Shown here piece after piece: positions 24,285-32,134 of a stretch of 44,306 nucleotides of DNA; the first letter of the stretch is position 1; each line of letters begins with the position of its first letter. Position numbers and translations under genes: made by a program. The stretch comes from an uncultured Pygmaiobacter sp. (GTDB lineage: Bacteria > Bacillota > Clostridia > Oscillospirales > Ruminococcaceae), in the NCBI GenBank assembly GCA_944386485.1, contig CALXBG010000047.1, positions 1 through 44,306 of the forward strand. Direction: 5' to 3'. Below the pieces are notes generated by a model that was not told where the DNA came from, ran no database searches, and saw only the letters and a list, made by a program, of their open reading frames with translations.

Positions 24285-25093
24285 TGGGAGAGCACAGCGG
24301 GGAGGCGGTCTATCTGCGGGAGAATGTTACCTACCTGTACGACGGCAGCTTTGAGGGGATGCTCTGCTGCATCTTCGAGGCCTTTGCTCGGCGGGAACGG
24401 CCCAGCGCCATCTCAACCGGTGAGGCGCGGCAGATCAGTTTGTTTGAGGAGCGGTGGGTCGAGAGTCTGCCGATTCGGGCAAACCGGGTTTTTAACGGGC
24501 TGACCCAGAAGATCGGGCCCGGCGCGGCCCGGTTGGTGCGGATTCTCTACCTGTCAGAGCAACCCGAAAAGGAGCTGATCGCGCTTGACTTTGTGCGGCG
24601 AGCTTTTCAGGTTGGCCGTGGGGTGACCGCAATGCGGGGAGATCCGGCGGTGGCGTCCGCTTCGTCCTCGGTGGAGCGGGCCCTTGCCGAGGCGCACCAA
24701 TATAAGGGCCTGCTGCGGTTTTCCGACGTCGGCGGGGTACTAGTCGCCGAGATCGAGCCGAAAAACCGGGTACTGCCGCTGCTCGCCGCCCATTTTTGCG
24801 GACGGTACCGCAACGAGGCGTTTTTGATCTACGATCGGGTCCACAAAGAGGCGCTGATCTGGCAGGACCGCACGCTGCGGTTTGAGGCGGTCGACAACCT
24901 GACCCTGCCGCCGGTTACTGGGGAGGAGCAGGAGACACGGCGGCTTTGGCGGCAATTTTATAAAACCATCGCAATCAAGGCGCGGGAGAATCCCCGCTGC
25001 CGCCAGACCAATATGCCAAAACGGTACTGGAACCTGCTGACCGAGATGCAGCCCGAAGAGACGGAAATGCCCGGACTGCCGGCGGTGCGGTAG
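24275..25093 (+). CDS. Putative DNA metabolism protein (TIGR03915 type)
   Basis: Partner protein of about 272 residues: VTYLYDGSFEGMLCCIFEAF at the start, RRAFQVGRGVTAM, HQYKGLLRFSDVGGVLVAEIEPKNRVLPLLAAHFCGRYRNE in the middle, and RLWRQFYKTIAIKARENPRCRQTNMPKRYWNLLTEM at the end, all diagnostic of the TIGR03915 family. The family is always next to the radical SAM protein, and the pair probably acts together on damaged or modified DNA. The reaction is unknown. ATG 24275 overlaps the upstream stop by 10 nt; ATG 24284 (TGATG overlap) is equally possible. It ends the operon. Confidence 0.88.
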   Translation: MSLMGEHSGEAVYLRENVTYLYDGSFEGMLCCIFEAFARRERPSAISTGEARQISLFEERWVESLPIRANRVFNGLTQKIGPGAARLVRILYLSEQPEKELIALDFVRRAFQVGRGVTAMRGDPAVASASSSVERALAEAHQYKGLLRFSDVGGVLVAEIEPKNRVLPLLAAHFCGRYRNEAFLIYDRVHKEALIWQDRTLRFEAVDNLTLPPVTGEEQETRRLWRQFYKTIAIKARENPRCRQTNMPKRYWNLLTEMQPEETEMPGLPAVR

Positions 25094-25106
25094 AGAGCTC
25101 CCTCAA

Positions 25107-25156
25107 AAAAACAGGACGGCATGCAGCCACGTGGGCACATGCCGTCCTGTTTTTGT
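25107..25156. terminator. Bidirectional terminator
   Basis: A long stem, AAACAGGACGGCATG (from 25108) pairing with CATGCCGTCCTGTTT (to 25152), has A and T runs on the flanks. It closes the repair operon and, on the minus strand, the broken Fur-family gene. Confidence 0.88.
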
Positions 25157-25173
25157 GTTATATCCGCTGCAGC

Positions 25174-25384
25174 TCACGGCTTTTTATAGCCGCACTTCGG
25201 GCAAACGCCGTTTTCATTGAGCGCAATGCCGCACAGCGGGCAGCGATCGATTCAGATTGTTGTAGACGGTGGCGAGCGCAATTTTCGGTGTTGTCTGTTT
25301 CATCAGCAGAAAAATCTGCTCGGCGGTGGGGTGTTCACAGGAGCTGTTGATCAGCTCTAAAATCCGTTTTCCATTCTGTGTCAT
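25174..25384 (-). pseudogene. Fur-family regulator remnant joined to a zinc ribbon
   Basis: From ATG 25384 the minus strand reads 45 residues of a Fur/PerR winged helix (MTQNGKRILELINSSCEHPT, AEQIFLLMKQTTPKIALATVYNNLN) that stops making sense at about 25250. In the next frame the strand continues ...RCPLCGIALNENGVCPKCGYKKP to a TGA at 25174-25176, a CxxC...CxxC zinc ribbon. The rest of the Fur dimerisation and metal-sensing domain (about 75 residues) is absent. The simplest reading is an internal deletion that also shifted the frame. The uncorrected ORF ends at 25214 after 56 residues and cannot be a working Fur protein. The promoter and operators in front look intact. Confidence 0.65.
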
Positions 25385-25404
25385 CAAGCATCTTCCATTC
25401 AAAT

Positions 25405-25419
25405 TTAGAATTATTCTAT
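25405..25419. promoter_or_regulatory. Fur/PerR-type 7-1-7 operator
   Basis: TTAGAAT-T-ATTCTAT, inverted 7-1-7 repeat with 6 of 7 arm pairs, just downstream of the predicted start of the Fur-remnant transcript. Confidence 0.6.
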
Positions 25420-25429
25420 TTCAAAAAAT

Positions 25430-25458
25430 GGAATAACATGAAAAATTTCTCCTGTCAA
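25430..25458 (-). promoter_or_regulatory. Promoter of the Fur remnant
   Basis: Minus strand: TTGACA (25458-25453), a 17-nt spacer and extended TGtTATTCC (-10 at 25435-25430). The two Fur-type boxes flank it. Confidence 0.55.
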
Positions 25459-25465
25459 GCATTTT

Positions 25466-25480
25466 TTGGAATAATTCAAA
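25466..25480. promoter_or_regulatory. Second Fur/PerR-type 7-1-7 operator
   Basis: TTGGAAT-A-ATTCAAA, a 7-1-7 inverted repeat with one mismatched arm position, upstream of the -35 of the Fur-remnant promoter. Confidence 0.5.
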
Positions 25481-25576
25481 TTTAGAGCGGTAGGGCGTTC
25501 CCGCTTTTTGGGCGGGGCCAGCGATTGTGAAAAATGCGCCGCGCCAGATATTCCCTGCCCCAAAAGGGGAAATCTG

Positions 25577-25585
25577 TGTTATAAT
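25577..25585 (+). promoter_or_regulatory. Extended -10 promoter of the pseudouridine synthase gene
   Basis: TGtTATAAT with TATAAT at 25580-25585, 35 nt before the ATG; no clear -35. Confidence 0.55.
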
Positions 25586-25620
25586 GTCGGTGCGGATTTT
25601 GTGTGTGGGAGGAAAACGGA

Positions 25621-26379
25621 ATGGCACAGATGCGGCTGGACAAGCTGCTCGCGCAGGCTGCCGAGCTGCCGCGCTCCAAGGCGCGGCGGGAGATTCTCGC
25701 CGGCAGGGTGACGGTGGACGGTGTGGTCTGCCGTCAGCCGGATCAGAAGGTCGAGTCGGACGCAGCCCTTGGCCTTGCGGGCAGGCCGCTGTGCTGGCAG
25801 CAGCAGATTTATCTAATGGTGGACAAGCCCGCCGGGCTGCTCAGCGCAAGCCGGGACGCTTCCTGCCGCACGGTGGTGGATCTGGTGCGGGATCAATACC
25901 CCCGCCGCGCGCTCTTTCCGGCCGGGCGGCTGGACAAGGACTCCACCGGATTTGTGCTGCTCACCGACGACGGGCCTCTTGCCCACGCGCTGCTTTCTCC
26001 CAAACATCATGTGGAGAAGGTCTATCGGGTCACCCTTGATTGCCCGGCGACCGAGGAGATGCGCCGCGGCTTTGCCCAGGGGGTGACCCTCGTTGATGGG
26101 CAGCGGATGCTGCCCGCCGGGCTCGAGATCGATTCTGAAGACCCCGCTGGTGTTACCGTGACGCTGCATCAGGGTGTCTATCATCAGATCAAGCGGATGT
26201 TCGGAGTCTATGGGGCGGGGGTGGTGACGCTGCGCCGGGTTGCGATCGGCGGCGTGGCATTGGATCCCACGCTCGGGCCGGGCGGCAGCCGGCCCCTCAC
26301 CGCGGCAGAGCTGGCGCGGCTGCGCGGGGTGCTCGGAGAACTTGGGGAGCCTGCGGACTTCGCGCGGCAGGACGGGTGA
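25621..26379 (+). CDS. RsuA/RluB-family rRNA pseudouridine synthase
   Basis: Enzyme of 252 residues that isomerises a uridine in ribosomal RNA. The N-terminal S4 RNA-binding domain is MRLDKLLAQAAELPRSKARREILAGRVTVDG (about 4-45). The catalytic domain has LMVDKPAGLLSA, GRLDKDSTGFVLLTDDG with the catalytic Asp in RLDKDS, KVYRVTL and YHQIKRMFGVYGAGVVTLRRVAIG. This is the RsuA family pattern; RsuA itself acts on 16S position 516. ATG 25621 follows GGAGG by 6-8 nt. It is a single-gene unit. Confidence 0.93.
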   Translation: MAQMRLDKLLAQAAELPRSKARREILAGRVTVDGVVCRQPDQKVESDAALGLAGRPLCWQQQIYLMVDKPAGLLSASRDASCRTVVDLVRDQYPRRALFPAGRLDKDSTGFVLLTDDGPLAHALLSPKHHVEKVYRVTLDCPATEEMRRGFAQGVTLVDGQRMLPAGLEIDSEDPAGVTVTLHQGVYHQIKRMFGVYGAGVVTLRRVAIGGVALDPTLGPGGSRPLTAAELARLRGVLGELGEPADFARQDG

Positions 26380-26455
26380 AATCACGGTTTTTTCTGCCAA
26401 AAGTGGAATTTTATCAAGTTGCACAGGAATAACGTGAGTATTTTGTCGATTCCTA

Positions 26456-26484
26456 TTGCAAAAGACGAAACCATTGTGTAAAAT
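26456..26484 (+). promoter_or_regulatory. Promoter of the PucR-type regulator
   Basis: TTGCAA (26456-26461), a 17-nt spacer and TAAAAT (26479-26484). The leader is about 70 nt. Confidence 0.7.
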
Positions 26485-26559
26485 AGAAACAACGCAGACG
26501 GCAAATTGGTGAAATTCACAAGCGGCAGTTACTGCCGGAGAGGAAGGAAAACGATCAGT

Positions 26560-27645
26560 ATGGCGAACAGAGTATTTCAGGGCGTAATCTACCAGATGAA
26601 GGACGCGGTGGACCGGGTCCTCGGGGTTGTGGATGAGACCGGCACCATCATCTCCTGCAGCGAATTGACCAAGATCGGGGAGGTGCGGGACGGCATTGCC
26701 GCCGACCGGCTCTCTACCGGCGACGTTTTTGTGCGGGATGGATACACCTATCATATGTTCAGCTCGAACAAGCGCAATGACTACGCTGTTTTCGTCGAGG
26801 GAACCGACGATCTTGCCGGTCGATACGCCTCCCTCATCACGGTAGCGCTGCAGAACATCAAGCAGTATCACGACGAGAAGTTTGATAAGGCCAACTTCAT
26901 CAAGAATGTCGTGCTGGACAACATTCTGCCCGGCGACATCTACGCCAAGGCGCGGGAGCTGCATTTCTCGACCGATGTTTCTCGGGTGGTGCTGCTCATT
27001 CGAGTCACCAGCGGCAATGACATCTCGGCCTATGACGTCGTCAGCGGGTTGTTCCCCGACAAGCAGAAAGACTTCGTCTTCAATATCAGCGAGAATGACA
27101 CCGTGCTGGTCAAGGAGATCCGCCGCGGCATCGACCGGGAGGACATCATCAAGCTGGCTGCGAGCATTGTGGACACCCTCAACGGCGAGCACTACATCAA
27201 GAGCATTGTTGGTATCGGCACCCCGATCGCCAACGTCAAGGATCTGGCCACCAGCTTTAAGGAGGCGCAGATCGCGCTTGAGGTCAGCAAGGTGTTTGAC
27301 ACCGAACAGACGGTGGTCAGCTACGACAGCCTGGGCATTGCCCGCCTGATCTACCAGCTGCCCACGACCCTGTGCGAGATGTTCCTGCGGGAGGTCTTTA
27401 AGCAGGGAAGCATCGATTCGCTGGATTCCGAGACGCTGTTCACCATTCAGCGGTTCTTTGAAAACAATCTGAACGTCTCCGAGACCAGCCGCGGTCTCTT
27501 CGTTCACCGCAACACGCTGGTCTACCGGCTGGAGAAGATCAAGAAGCTCACCGGCCTGGATCTGCGGGAGTTCGACGACGCCATCGTCTTCAAGGTGGCG
27601 TTGATGGTCAAGAAGTATCTCAACTCTAATCCCGCAAAGTATTGA
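26560..27645 (+). CDS. PucR/CdaR-family helix-turn-helix regulator
   Basis: Transcription factor of 361 residues. The N-terminal part (about 1-120) resembles a sensory domain (AVDRVLGVVDETGTIISCSEL). The central part resembles the GGDEF-like domain of CdaR. The C-terminus is the PucR-type DNA-binding helix-turn-helix: TIQRFFENNLNVSETSRGLFVHRNTLVYRLEKIKKLTGLDLREFDDAIVFKVALMVKKYL. Family members control purine, sugar-diacid or osmolyte genes; the ligand here is unknown. ATG 26560 has AGGAAGGAAA upstream. It is always close to ftsE here (127 nt) but has its own terminator. Confidence 0.88.
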   Translation: MANRVFQGVIYQMKDAVDRVLGVVDETGTIISCSELTKIGEVRDGIAADRLSTGDVFVRDGYTYHMFSSNKRNDYAVFVEGTDDLAGRYASLITVALQNIKQYHDEKFDKANFIKNVVLDNILPGDIYAKARELHFSTDVSRVVLLIRVTSGNDISAYDVVSGLFPDKQKDFVFNISENDTVLVKEIRRGIDREDIIKLAASIVDTLNGEHYIKSIVGIGTPIANVKDLATSFKEAQIALEVSKVFDTEQTVVSYDSLGIARLIYQLPTTLCEMFLREVFKQGSIDSLDSETLFTIQRFFENNLNVSETSRGLFVHRNTLVYRLEKIKKLTGLDLREFDDAIVFKVALMVKKYLNSNPAKY

Positions 27646-27669
27646 TTCGGCACAAGACCACGCGGGTGC

Positions 27670-27713
27670 GCCGGGCAAAAAACAGGAGACAGTTTCCGGT
27701 TTTGCCCGGTATT
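27670..27713 (+). terminator. Probable terminator after the PucR-type gene
   Basis: CCGGGCAAAA pairs with TTTTGCCCGG (27681-27708 region) with an inner loop, followed by TATTCTTTT. It lies between the regulator and ftsE. Confidence 0.5.
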
Positions 27714-27772
27714 CTTTTGTACGGCAACTTGCACACCAATCGCACCGCGCGCAGAGAAGGAGCAACAAACCA

Positions 27773-28489
27773 ATGGCAATGATCGAGTTCAAGAACGTCA
27801 AAAAGGTCTACCCCGGCGGAATTACCGCTCTCCACGACATGAATTTACAGGTGGAAAAGGGGGAGTTTGTCTTCGTGCTGGGACACTCCGGCGCGGGCAA
27901 GAGCACCTTTCTCAAGCTGATTTTACATGAGGAGGCCGCAACCGAGGGGCAGGTCATCGTCAACGGCTACGATCTCACCAAGATCAAAAACCGACAGATT
28001 CCCTATCTGCGCCGCTCGCTGGGCGTGGTGTTTCAGGACTTCCGGCTGATCCCCACGATGACCGCTTATGAAAACGTGGCTTTTGCGATGCGGGTGACCA
28101 ATATTCCCGAAAGACAGATCCGCAGCCGGGTGCCCTATGTACTCAACCTGGTTGGGCTCAAGGAGAAGGCGCGCAGCTTTCCTCCCGAGCTGTCGGGCGG
28201 TGAGCAGCAGCGGGTCGCGCTGGCCCGCGCGCTGGTGCACTCCCCCCCGATCATTATTGCGGACGAGCCCACCGGCAACATCGACCCTGAGCTCTCGGTT
28301 GAGATCATGGGCCTGCTGACCGCGATCAACAAGGTCGGCACCACCGTCGTCGTGGTCACCCATGAACAGGAGCTCGCGGCACAGTTCCACAAGCGGACAG
28401 TCACCATCGACCACGGCTCGGTGATCTCGGATGTCAGCGGCTGGCAGGCGAACATGGTGCCGCCCAGCGAAGTGGAGGTGATTCGGTGA
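27773..28489 (+). CDS. ftsE: Cell division ATP-binding protein FtsE
   Basis: ABC ATPase of 238 residues that with FtsX switches peptidoglycan hydrolases on at the membrane. It shows MIEFKNVKKVYPGGITALHDMNL, Walker A GHSGAGKSTFL, the FtsE-type VVFQDFRLIPTMTAYENVAFAM (Q loop), signature LSGGEQQRVALARAL, Walker B IIIADEPTGNIDP and the H-loop VVVTHEQEL. ATG 27773 follows GAAGGAG. It overlaps ftsX by GTGA. Confidence 0.96.
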   Translation: MAMIEFKNVKKVYPGGITALHDMNLQVEKGEFVFVLGHSGAGKSTFLKLILHEEAATEGQVIVNGYDLTKIKNRQIPYLRRSLGVVFQDFRLIPTMTAYENVAFAMRVTNIPERQIRSRVPYVLNLVGLKEKARSFPPELSGGEQQRVALARALVHSPPIIIADEPTGNIDPELSVEIMGLLTAINKVGTTVVVVTHEQELAAQFHKRTVTIDHGSVISDVSGWQANMVPPSEVEVIR

Positions 28490-29409
28490 GAGGATCGGGT
28501 TTTCGCTATCTCACTCGGCAGGGGCTGAGCAACCTGCGGCGCAACAAGCTGATGAGCTTTGCGTCGATCGGCGTACTTACCGCTTGTCTGGTCATCACCG
28601 GCATCGCAGCGCTATTGTCGATCAATGTGAGCAATTTTGTCGATTATCTGGGCGCCCAGAATAAGGTTATTGTCTATCTCAATCTCGACGCCGATCAGGC
28701 GACCCTCGACGAGGCCGCCGAGGCGATCAAGTCGGTGGACAATATTCTCGAGTACACCTTTGTTTCAAAGGAAGACGCATTGGAGGAGACCAAGGGCTGG
28801 ATCGCCGAATACGACAACGGCGCTTATGCCAATGCGCTGGACGGCTATGAAGGGGAGAACAATCCGCTGTATGCCAGCTACCGGGTCACAATCGATGATC
28901 TGACCCAGATGGAACAGACGGTACAAGAGCTCTCCCAGCTGCCCGGTGTGGATTTTGTCGATTCTCCCAGCGAGCTGGCCGGCGCGCTGGTTTCGCTCAA
29001 GAACACCGTCAACATTGCAGGCTGGGGTCTAGTCGCGGTCCTCGCGGTGGTCTCGCTGGTGGTCATCTCGAACACCATCCGGCTGACCGTCTTCGCCCGG
29101 CGCAAGGAGATCAATATCATGAAATTCGTCGGGGCGACCAACGGCTTTATTCGTCTGCCTTTTCTGGTGGAGGGAACCGCGATCGGGGTCATCTCGGCGG
29201 TGCTCTCCTTTGGGCTGGTTTCGGGGGCCTATCTGGCGGTCATCGAGGCGGTCTCCGCGCAGGGAGACGGCTGGCTGTCCAACCTCTATTTCAGCTTGTT
29301 GAGCTATCGGGCGGTCTGGCCCTGGCTGGGCGGCGGTTTCCTGATCAGCGGCGTGCTGATTGGCGGTTTCGGCAGCGCAATGAGCGTACGCAAACACCTT
29401 AAGGTTTGA
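28486..29409 (+). CDS. ftsX: Cell division permease FtsX
   Basis: Membrane partner of FtsE, 307 residues, GTG start. Cytoplasmic RYLTRQGLSNLRRNKLMSFASIG leads into TM1 (about 27-48), then an extracellular loop of about 130 residues, which in this family binds the hydrolase or its activator. TM2-TM4 follow with the conserved ISNTIRLTVFARRKEINIMKFVGATNGFIRLPFLVEG. Normal length. Translation is coupled to ftsE; the M23 factor follows after 13 nt. Confidence 0.95.
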   Translation: MRGSGFRYLTRQGLSNLRRNKLMSFASIGVLTACLVITGIAALLSINVSNFVDYLGAQNKVIVYLNLDADQATLDEAAEAIKSVDNILEYTFVSKEDALEETKGWIAEYDNGAYANALDGYEGENNPLYASYRVTIDDLTQMEQTVQELSQLPGVDFVDSPSELAGALVSLKNTVNIAGWGLVAVLAVVSLVVISNTIRLTVFARRKEINIMKFVGATNGFIRLPFLVEGTAIGVISAVLSFGLVSGAYLAVIEAVSAQGDGWLSNLYFSLLSYRAVWPWLGGGFLISGVLIGGFGSAMSVRKHLKV

Positions 29410-29422
29410 GGAGGATAACCCC

Positions 29423-30580
29423 TTGAAAAAGACAACGGCACGGATTCTGTGCGCGCTGATGGCTGTGGTGATGTTGGCGATGCTGGCGATGCCCTATATT
29501 GCCCGCGCGGTCACAAGCGATGATCTGCAGCAGCTGGAACAGGAGTTGCAGGACGTACGCAACGAGGGCAAGGAACTGGAAGAAAGACAGGAACAGCAGG
29601 AAGCCTATAAGGAAAATCTTGAGCAGCAGAATGAGATTATCCGCCAGCAGATCACGACGATCGCGGCTTCGATTGAGACGACCAAGCAGGCGCTGGCCGA
29701 AAAGCAGGCCGAGCTGGACGAAAAGCGGCGGGAGATTGAAGAGACCGACGCGCTGTTTGCCGAGCGGCTGCGGGCGATGCAGGTCAACCACAGTTCGGGG
29801 CTGCTCTCCACCCTGCTTGCGGTCAACACCTTTGACGAGCTGCTGACCGCTTCGACCACCCTGTCGAGAATCTCGGCGGCGGATACCACCCTGCTCAAAA
29901 AGCTGGGGGAGGAGCGCACCGAGATCGAGCGGCAGGAGGCCGAGATCAATCTCCAGCTGACCCAGCTGGAGGAGGATCAGGCTGCACTAGAGAGCAAAAA
30001 GCAGGAGCTCGCGGCCAACATTCAGGCCGCCGACGCCAGCATCAACGAGACTGAGGCGCTTCAGCTTGCCAATAAGGAGGAAGAGGCGCGGCTGGTTCAG
30101 GAGTACAACGAGGCGAGAAAGCAGGCCGAGGCGGAGATGCAGCGCCCGTCGGACAACCCCGAATTTGTCGGCGGGGCCTATAACTGGCCGGTGCCGGGCT
30201 ATTATCACATCTCCTCCCCCTATGGCTGGCGCACCCTGTACGGGCAGCCGGACTTCCATACCGGCATCGACATCAGCCGGGGCAGCCAGGCCAGCATCTA
30301 CGGCGCGAATATTGTTGCCAGCCTGTCGGGCACCGTGCAGACGGTGGTTTACGGCAGCCGCGGCTACGGCTACTATGTCATCGTTGACCACGGCGGCAAC
30401 AACAAGACACTCTACGGCCATATGAGCCGGATCGACATCACCGTCGGCCAGCAGGTCACCGGTGGGGTTACGGTGCTCGGCGGCGTGGGCAGTACCGGCA
30501 ACTCGACCGGACCGCACCTGCATTTTGAGATCCGGCTGGGCGGCCAGCAGGTTGACCCCGCGCCCTATCTGGGCCGTTGA
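29423..30580 (+). CDS. EnvC-like factor: coiled coil plus M23 peptidase domain
   Basis: Exported protein of 385 residues, probably the outside partner of FtsEX. It has a signal peptide (ARILCALMAVVMLAMLAMPYIARA), two long coiled-coil helices at about 30-110 and 145-240 (LQQLEQELQDVRNEGKELEE, EAEINLQLTQLEEDQAALES), and a C-terminal LytM/M23 domain from about 255. The Zn ligands are present: the H and D in DFHTGIDIS, and HLHFE later, so unlike E. coli EnvC it may itself be an active endopeptidase. The start is TTG behind GAGGAGGAT. It is cotranscribed with ftsEX. Confidence 0.93.
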   Translation: MKKTTARILCALMAVVMLAMLAMPYIARAVTSDDLQQLEQELQDVRNEGKELEERQEQQEAYKENLEQQNEIIRQQITTIAASIETTKQALAEKQAELDEKRREIEETDALFAERLRAMQVNHSSGLLSTLLAVNTFDELLTASTTLSRISAADTTLLKKLGEERTEIERQEAEINLQLTQLEEDQAALESKKQELAANIQAADASINETEALQLANKEEEARLVQEYNEARKQAEAEMQRPSDNPEFVGGAYNWPVPGYYHISSPYGWRTLYGQPDFHTGIDISRGSQASIYGANIVASLSGTVQTVVYGSRGYGYYVIVDHGGNNKTLYGHMSRIDITVGQQVTGGVTVLGGVGSTGNSTGPHLHFEIRLGGQQVDPAPYLGR

Positions 30581-30690
30581 CGGTCTGTGGCGTTCATAAA
30601 AACAACACATTCCGGCAATATACTTATCTGTATCTGTCAATCCCCGGCGGCATGGCCGCAGGCGGGTGAGACCCAAGCGGAGGTTCCGGC

Positions 30691-32025
30691 ATGAAGAAAA
30701 AAATATCGGTCAGTTTGGCTGCGGCGATTGCGATCATCGCGATGACCGTGACCTTTTCGGTGACCATGATTCTGGCGATGAAGATGTTCGACAGCACCGT
30801 CAGCGATGTAAATGAAAAACAGGCGATGTACAATAAGCTGGCAGAGGTCGACAAGGTCGTGCGGGATAATTTCTATACCGAGATCAACGATCAAACCCTC
30901 TATGACATGCTCGCGACCGGCTATATCGCGGGCCTGGGCGACCGCAACAGCAAGTATTATACCGCAAAGCAGGTTATCGAGCGCAATGACATTGCCAGCG
31001 GCAAGTTGATGGGCATCGGCGTTGATCTCGTCAAGGATACCAGCGGCTATTTCAAAGTGGTCAAGCTCTATACCGGCAGCCCGGCAGAGACGGCTGGCCT
31101 GACCAAGGGAATGATCCTCACCAAGCTGGACGATACTGACCTCAAAGCCCTGACCCTTGACACGGTCAACAGCATGCTGCGGGGCGAGAGCGGCACCAGT
31201 ATTACGGTGACCTATCTCAAGGATAATGTCGAGACCGCGGTCACAATTCAGCGCAGCGTTTACGATCTGCCGCTGGTCGAATACCAGCTGACACAGGATG
31301 CGGTTGGCTATATCAAGATTATCAGCTTTACCGATGATACCGCCGCGCGGCTGGACTATGCGATCAATTCGCTGACCGATCAGGGGGCCACCTCGCTGAT
31401 CTTTGACCTGCGGGACAATGCGGACGGAAGCCTCTCGGCTGCTGCGGAATGTATCGATCTGCTCTGCCCGGCAGGCACCATTGTCTCGGGCGTCTATCGC
31501 GACGGGGAGACCCGCGTGCTCTACACCAGCGATGAAAACGAGGTCTCGTTGCCGATGGTGGCGCTGACCAACGAATCCACCTCCGACGCGGCCGAGCTGT
31601 TCGCCGTCTCGATCCGGGATTTCGGCAAGGGCAAGGTCGTCGGCGCGACAACTGCCGGCAAGGGCACAATGCAGCGGCTCTATTCGATGAGTGACGGCAG
31701 CGCGGTCAGCCTGACCGTTGCGGTGCTGATGCCCGGACGCAGCGAGAGCTTTGACGGGGTGGGGATTGCCCCTGACTATGAGCGGGTGCTCTCGGCGGAA
31801 GAGAAGAACTTCTACTACGACTTTACCATCGACGACGACCCGCAGATTCTGCGTGCCCGTGAGGTCGCAGTCAGCCTTGCCGCCGGCAACACCGGTGAGG
31901 GACCTTCCAATAGCCAGAGCAGCTCCTCTGCGCCGTCTTCCTCTTCTGCCGCGACGGAATCTTCCTCCGCGCCGGCGGACAGCAGCACGGCCGACAGTAG
32001 TGCGTCCCAGAGCGATTCGGAGTAA
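30691..32025 (+). CDS. S41 (C-terminal processing) protease-family protein, possibly inactive
   Basis: Membrane-anchored protein of 444 residues: N-terminal helix (about 5-30), a PDZ domain at about 105-170 (IGVDLVKDTSGYFKVVKLYTGSPAETAGLTKGMILTKL), the S41 core at about 195-375, and a Ser/Ala-rich low-complexity tail of some 40 residues. In S41 proteases the nucleophile lies three residues before the conserved Glu (S-A-S/A-E). Here the segment is NESTSDAAELF, which puts Asp at that place. The oxyanion-loop block, usually NNPGG or NNGGG, reads DNADG. The Lys in TTAGKGTMQ is kept. It follows the M23 gene by 110 nt, in the common ftsEX-M23-ctp order. Confidence 0.88.
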   Translation: MKKKISVSLAAAIAIIAMTVTFSVTMILAMKMFDSTVSDVNEKQAMYNKLAEVDKVVRDNFYTEINDQTLYDMLATGYIAGLGDRNSKYYTAKQVIERNDIASGKLMGIGVDLVKDTSGYFKVVKLYTGSPAETAGLTKGMILTKLDDTDLKALTLDTVNSMLRGESGTSITVTYLKDNVETAVTIQRSVYDLPLVEYQLTQDAVGYIKIISFTDDTAARLDYAINSLTDQGATSLIFDLRDNADGSLSAAAECIDLLCPAGTIVSGVYRDGETRVLYTSDENEVSLPMVALTNESTSDAAELFAVSIRDFGKGKVVGATTAGKGTMQRLYSMSDGSAVSLTVAVLMPGRSESFDGVGIAPDYERVLSAEEKNFYYDFTIDDDPQILRAREVAVSLAAGNTGEGPSNSQSSSSAPSSSSAATESSSAPADSSTADSSASQSDSE

Positions 32026-32045
32026 TTAAAAAACAGGATCTGTTC

Positions 32046-32134
32046 GCCCCGGCAAAGGGTGCGGCGAGACAGGAAAACAGAACCTTTTTTGGCTGTTTTC
32101 TTGCGTCGCCGCGCCTAAGAGCCGGGGCTTTTTT
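32046..32134 (+). terminator. Large three-step hairpin ending in a T-run
   Basis: Three arms pair in series: GCCCCGGC with GCCGGGGC, GGTGCGGCGA with TCGCCGCGCC, and GAAAACAG with CTGTTTTC, around the loop AACCTTTTTTGG. TTTTTT follows at 32129-32134. It terminates the ftsEX operon, but at about 83 nt with 26 paired positions it is far larger than the other terminators here and could be a stable small RNA. Confidence 0.75.

Noticed and set aside
24284..25093. ATG 24284 as the only start of the TIGR03915-type gene
   Set aside because: It is as plausible as ATG 24275; neither has a clear ribosome site, so the choice is left open.
25813..27801. A 662-codon open frame on the minus strand
   Set aside because: Antisense to the pseudouridine synthase and PucR-type regulator genes and crosses their promoters.
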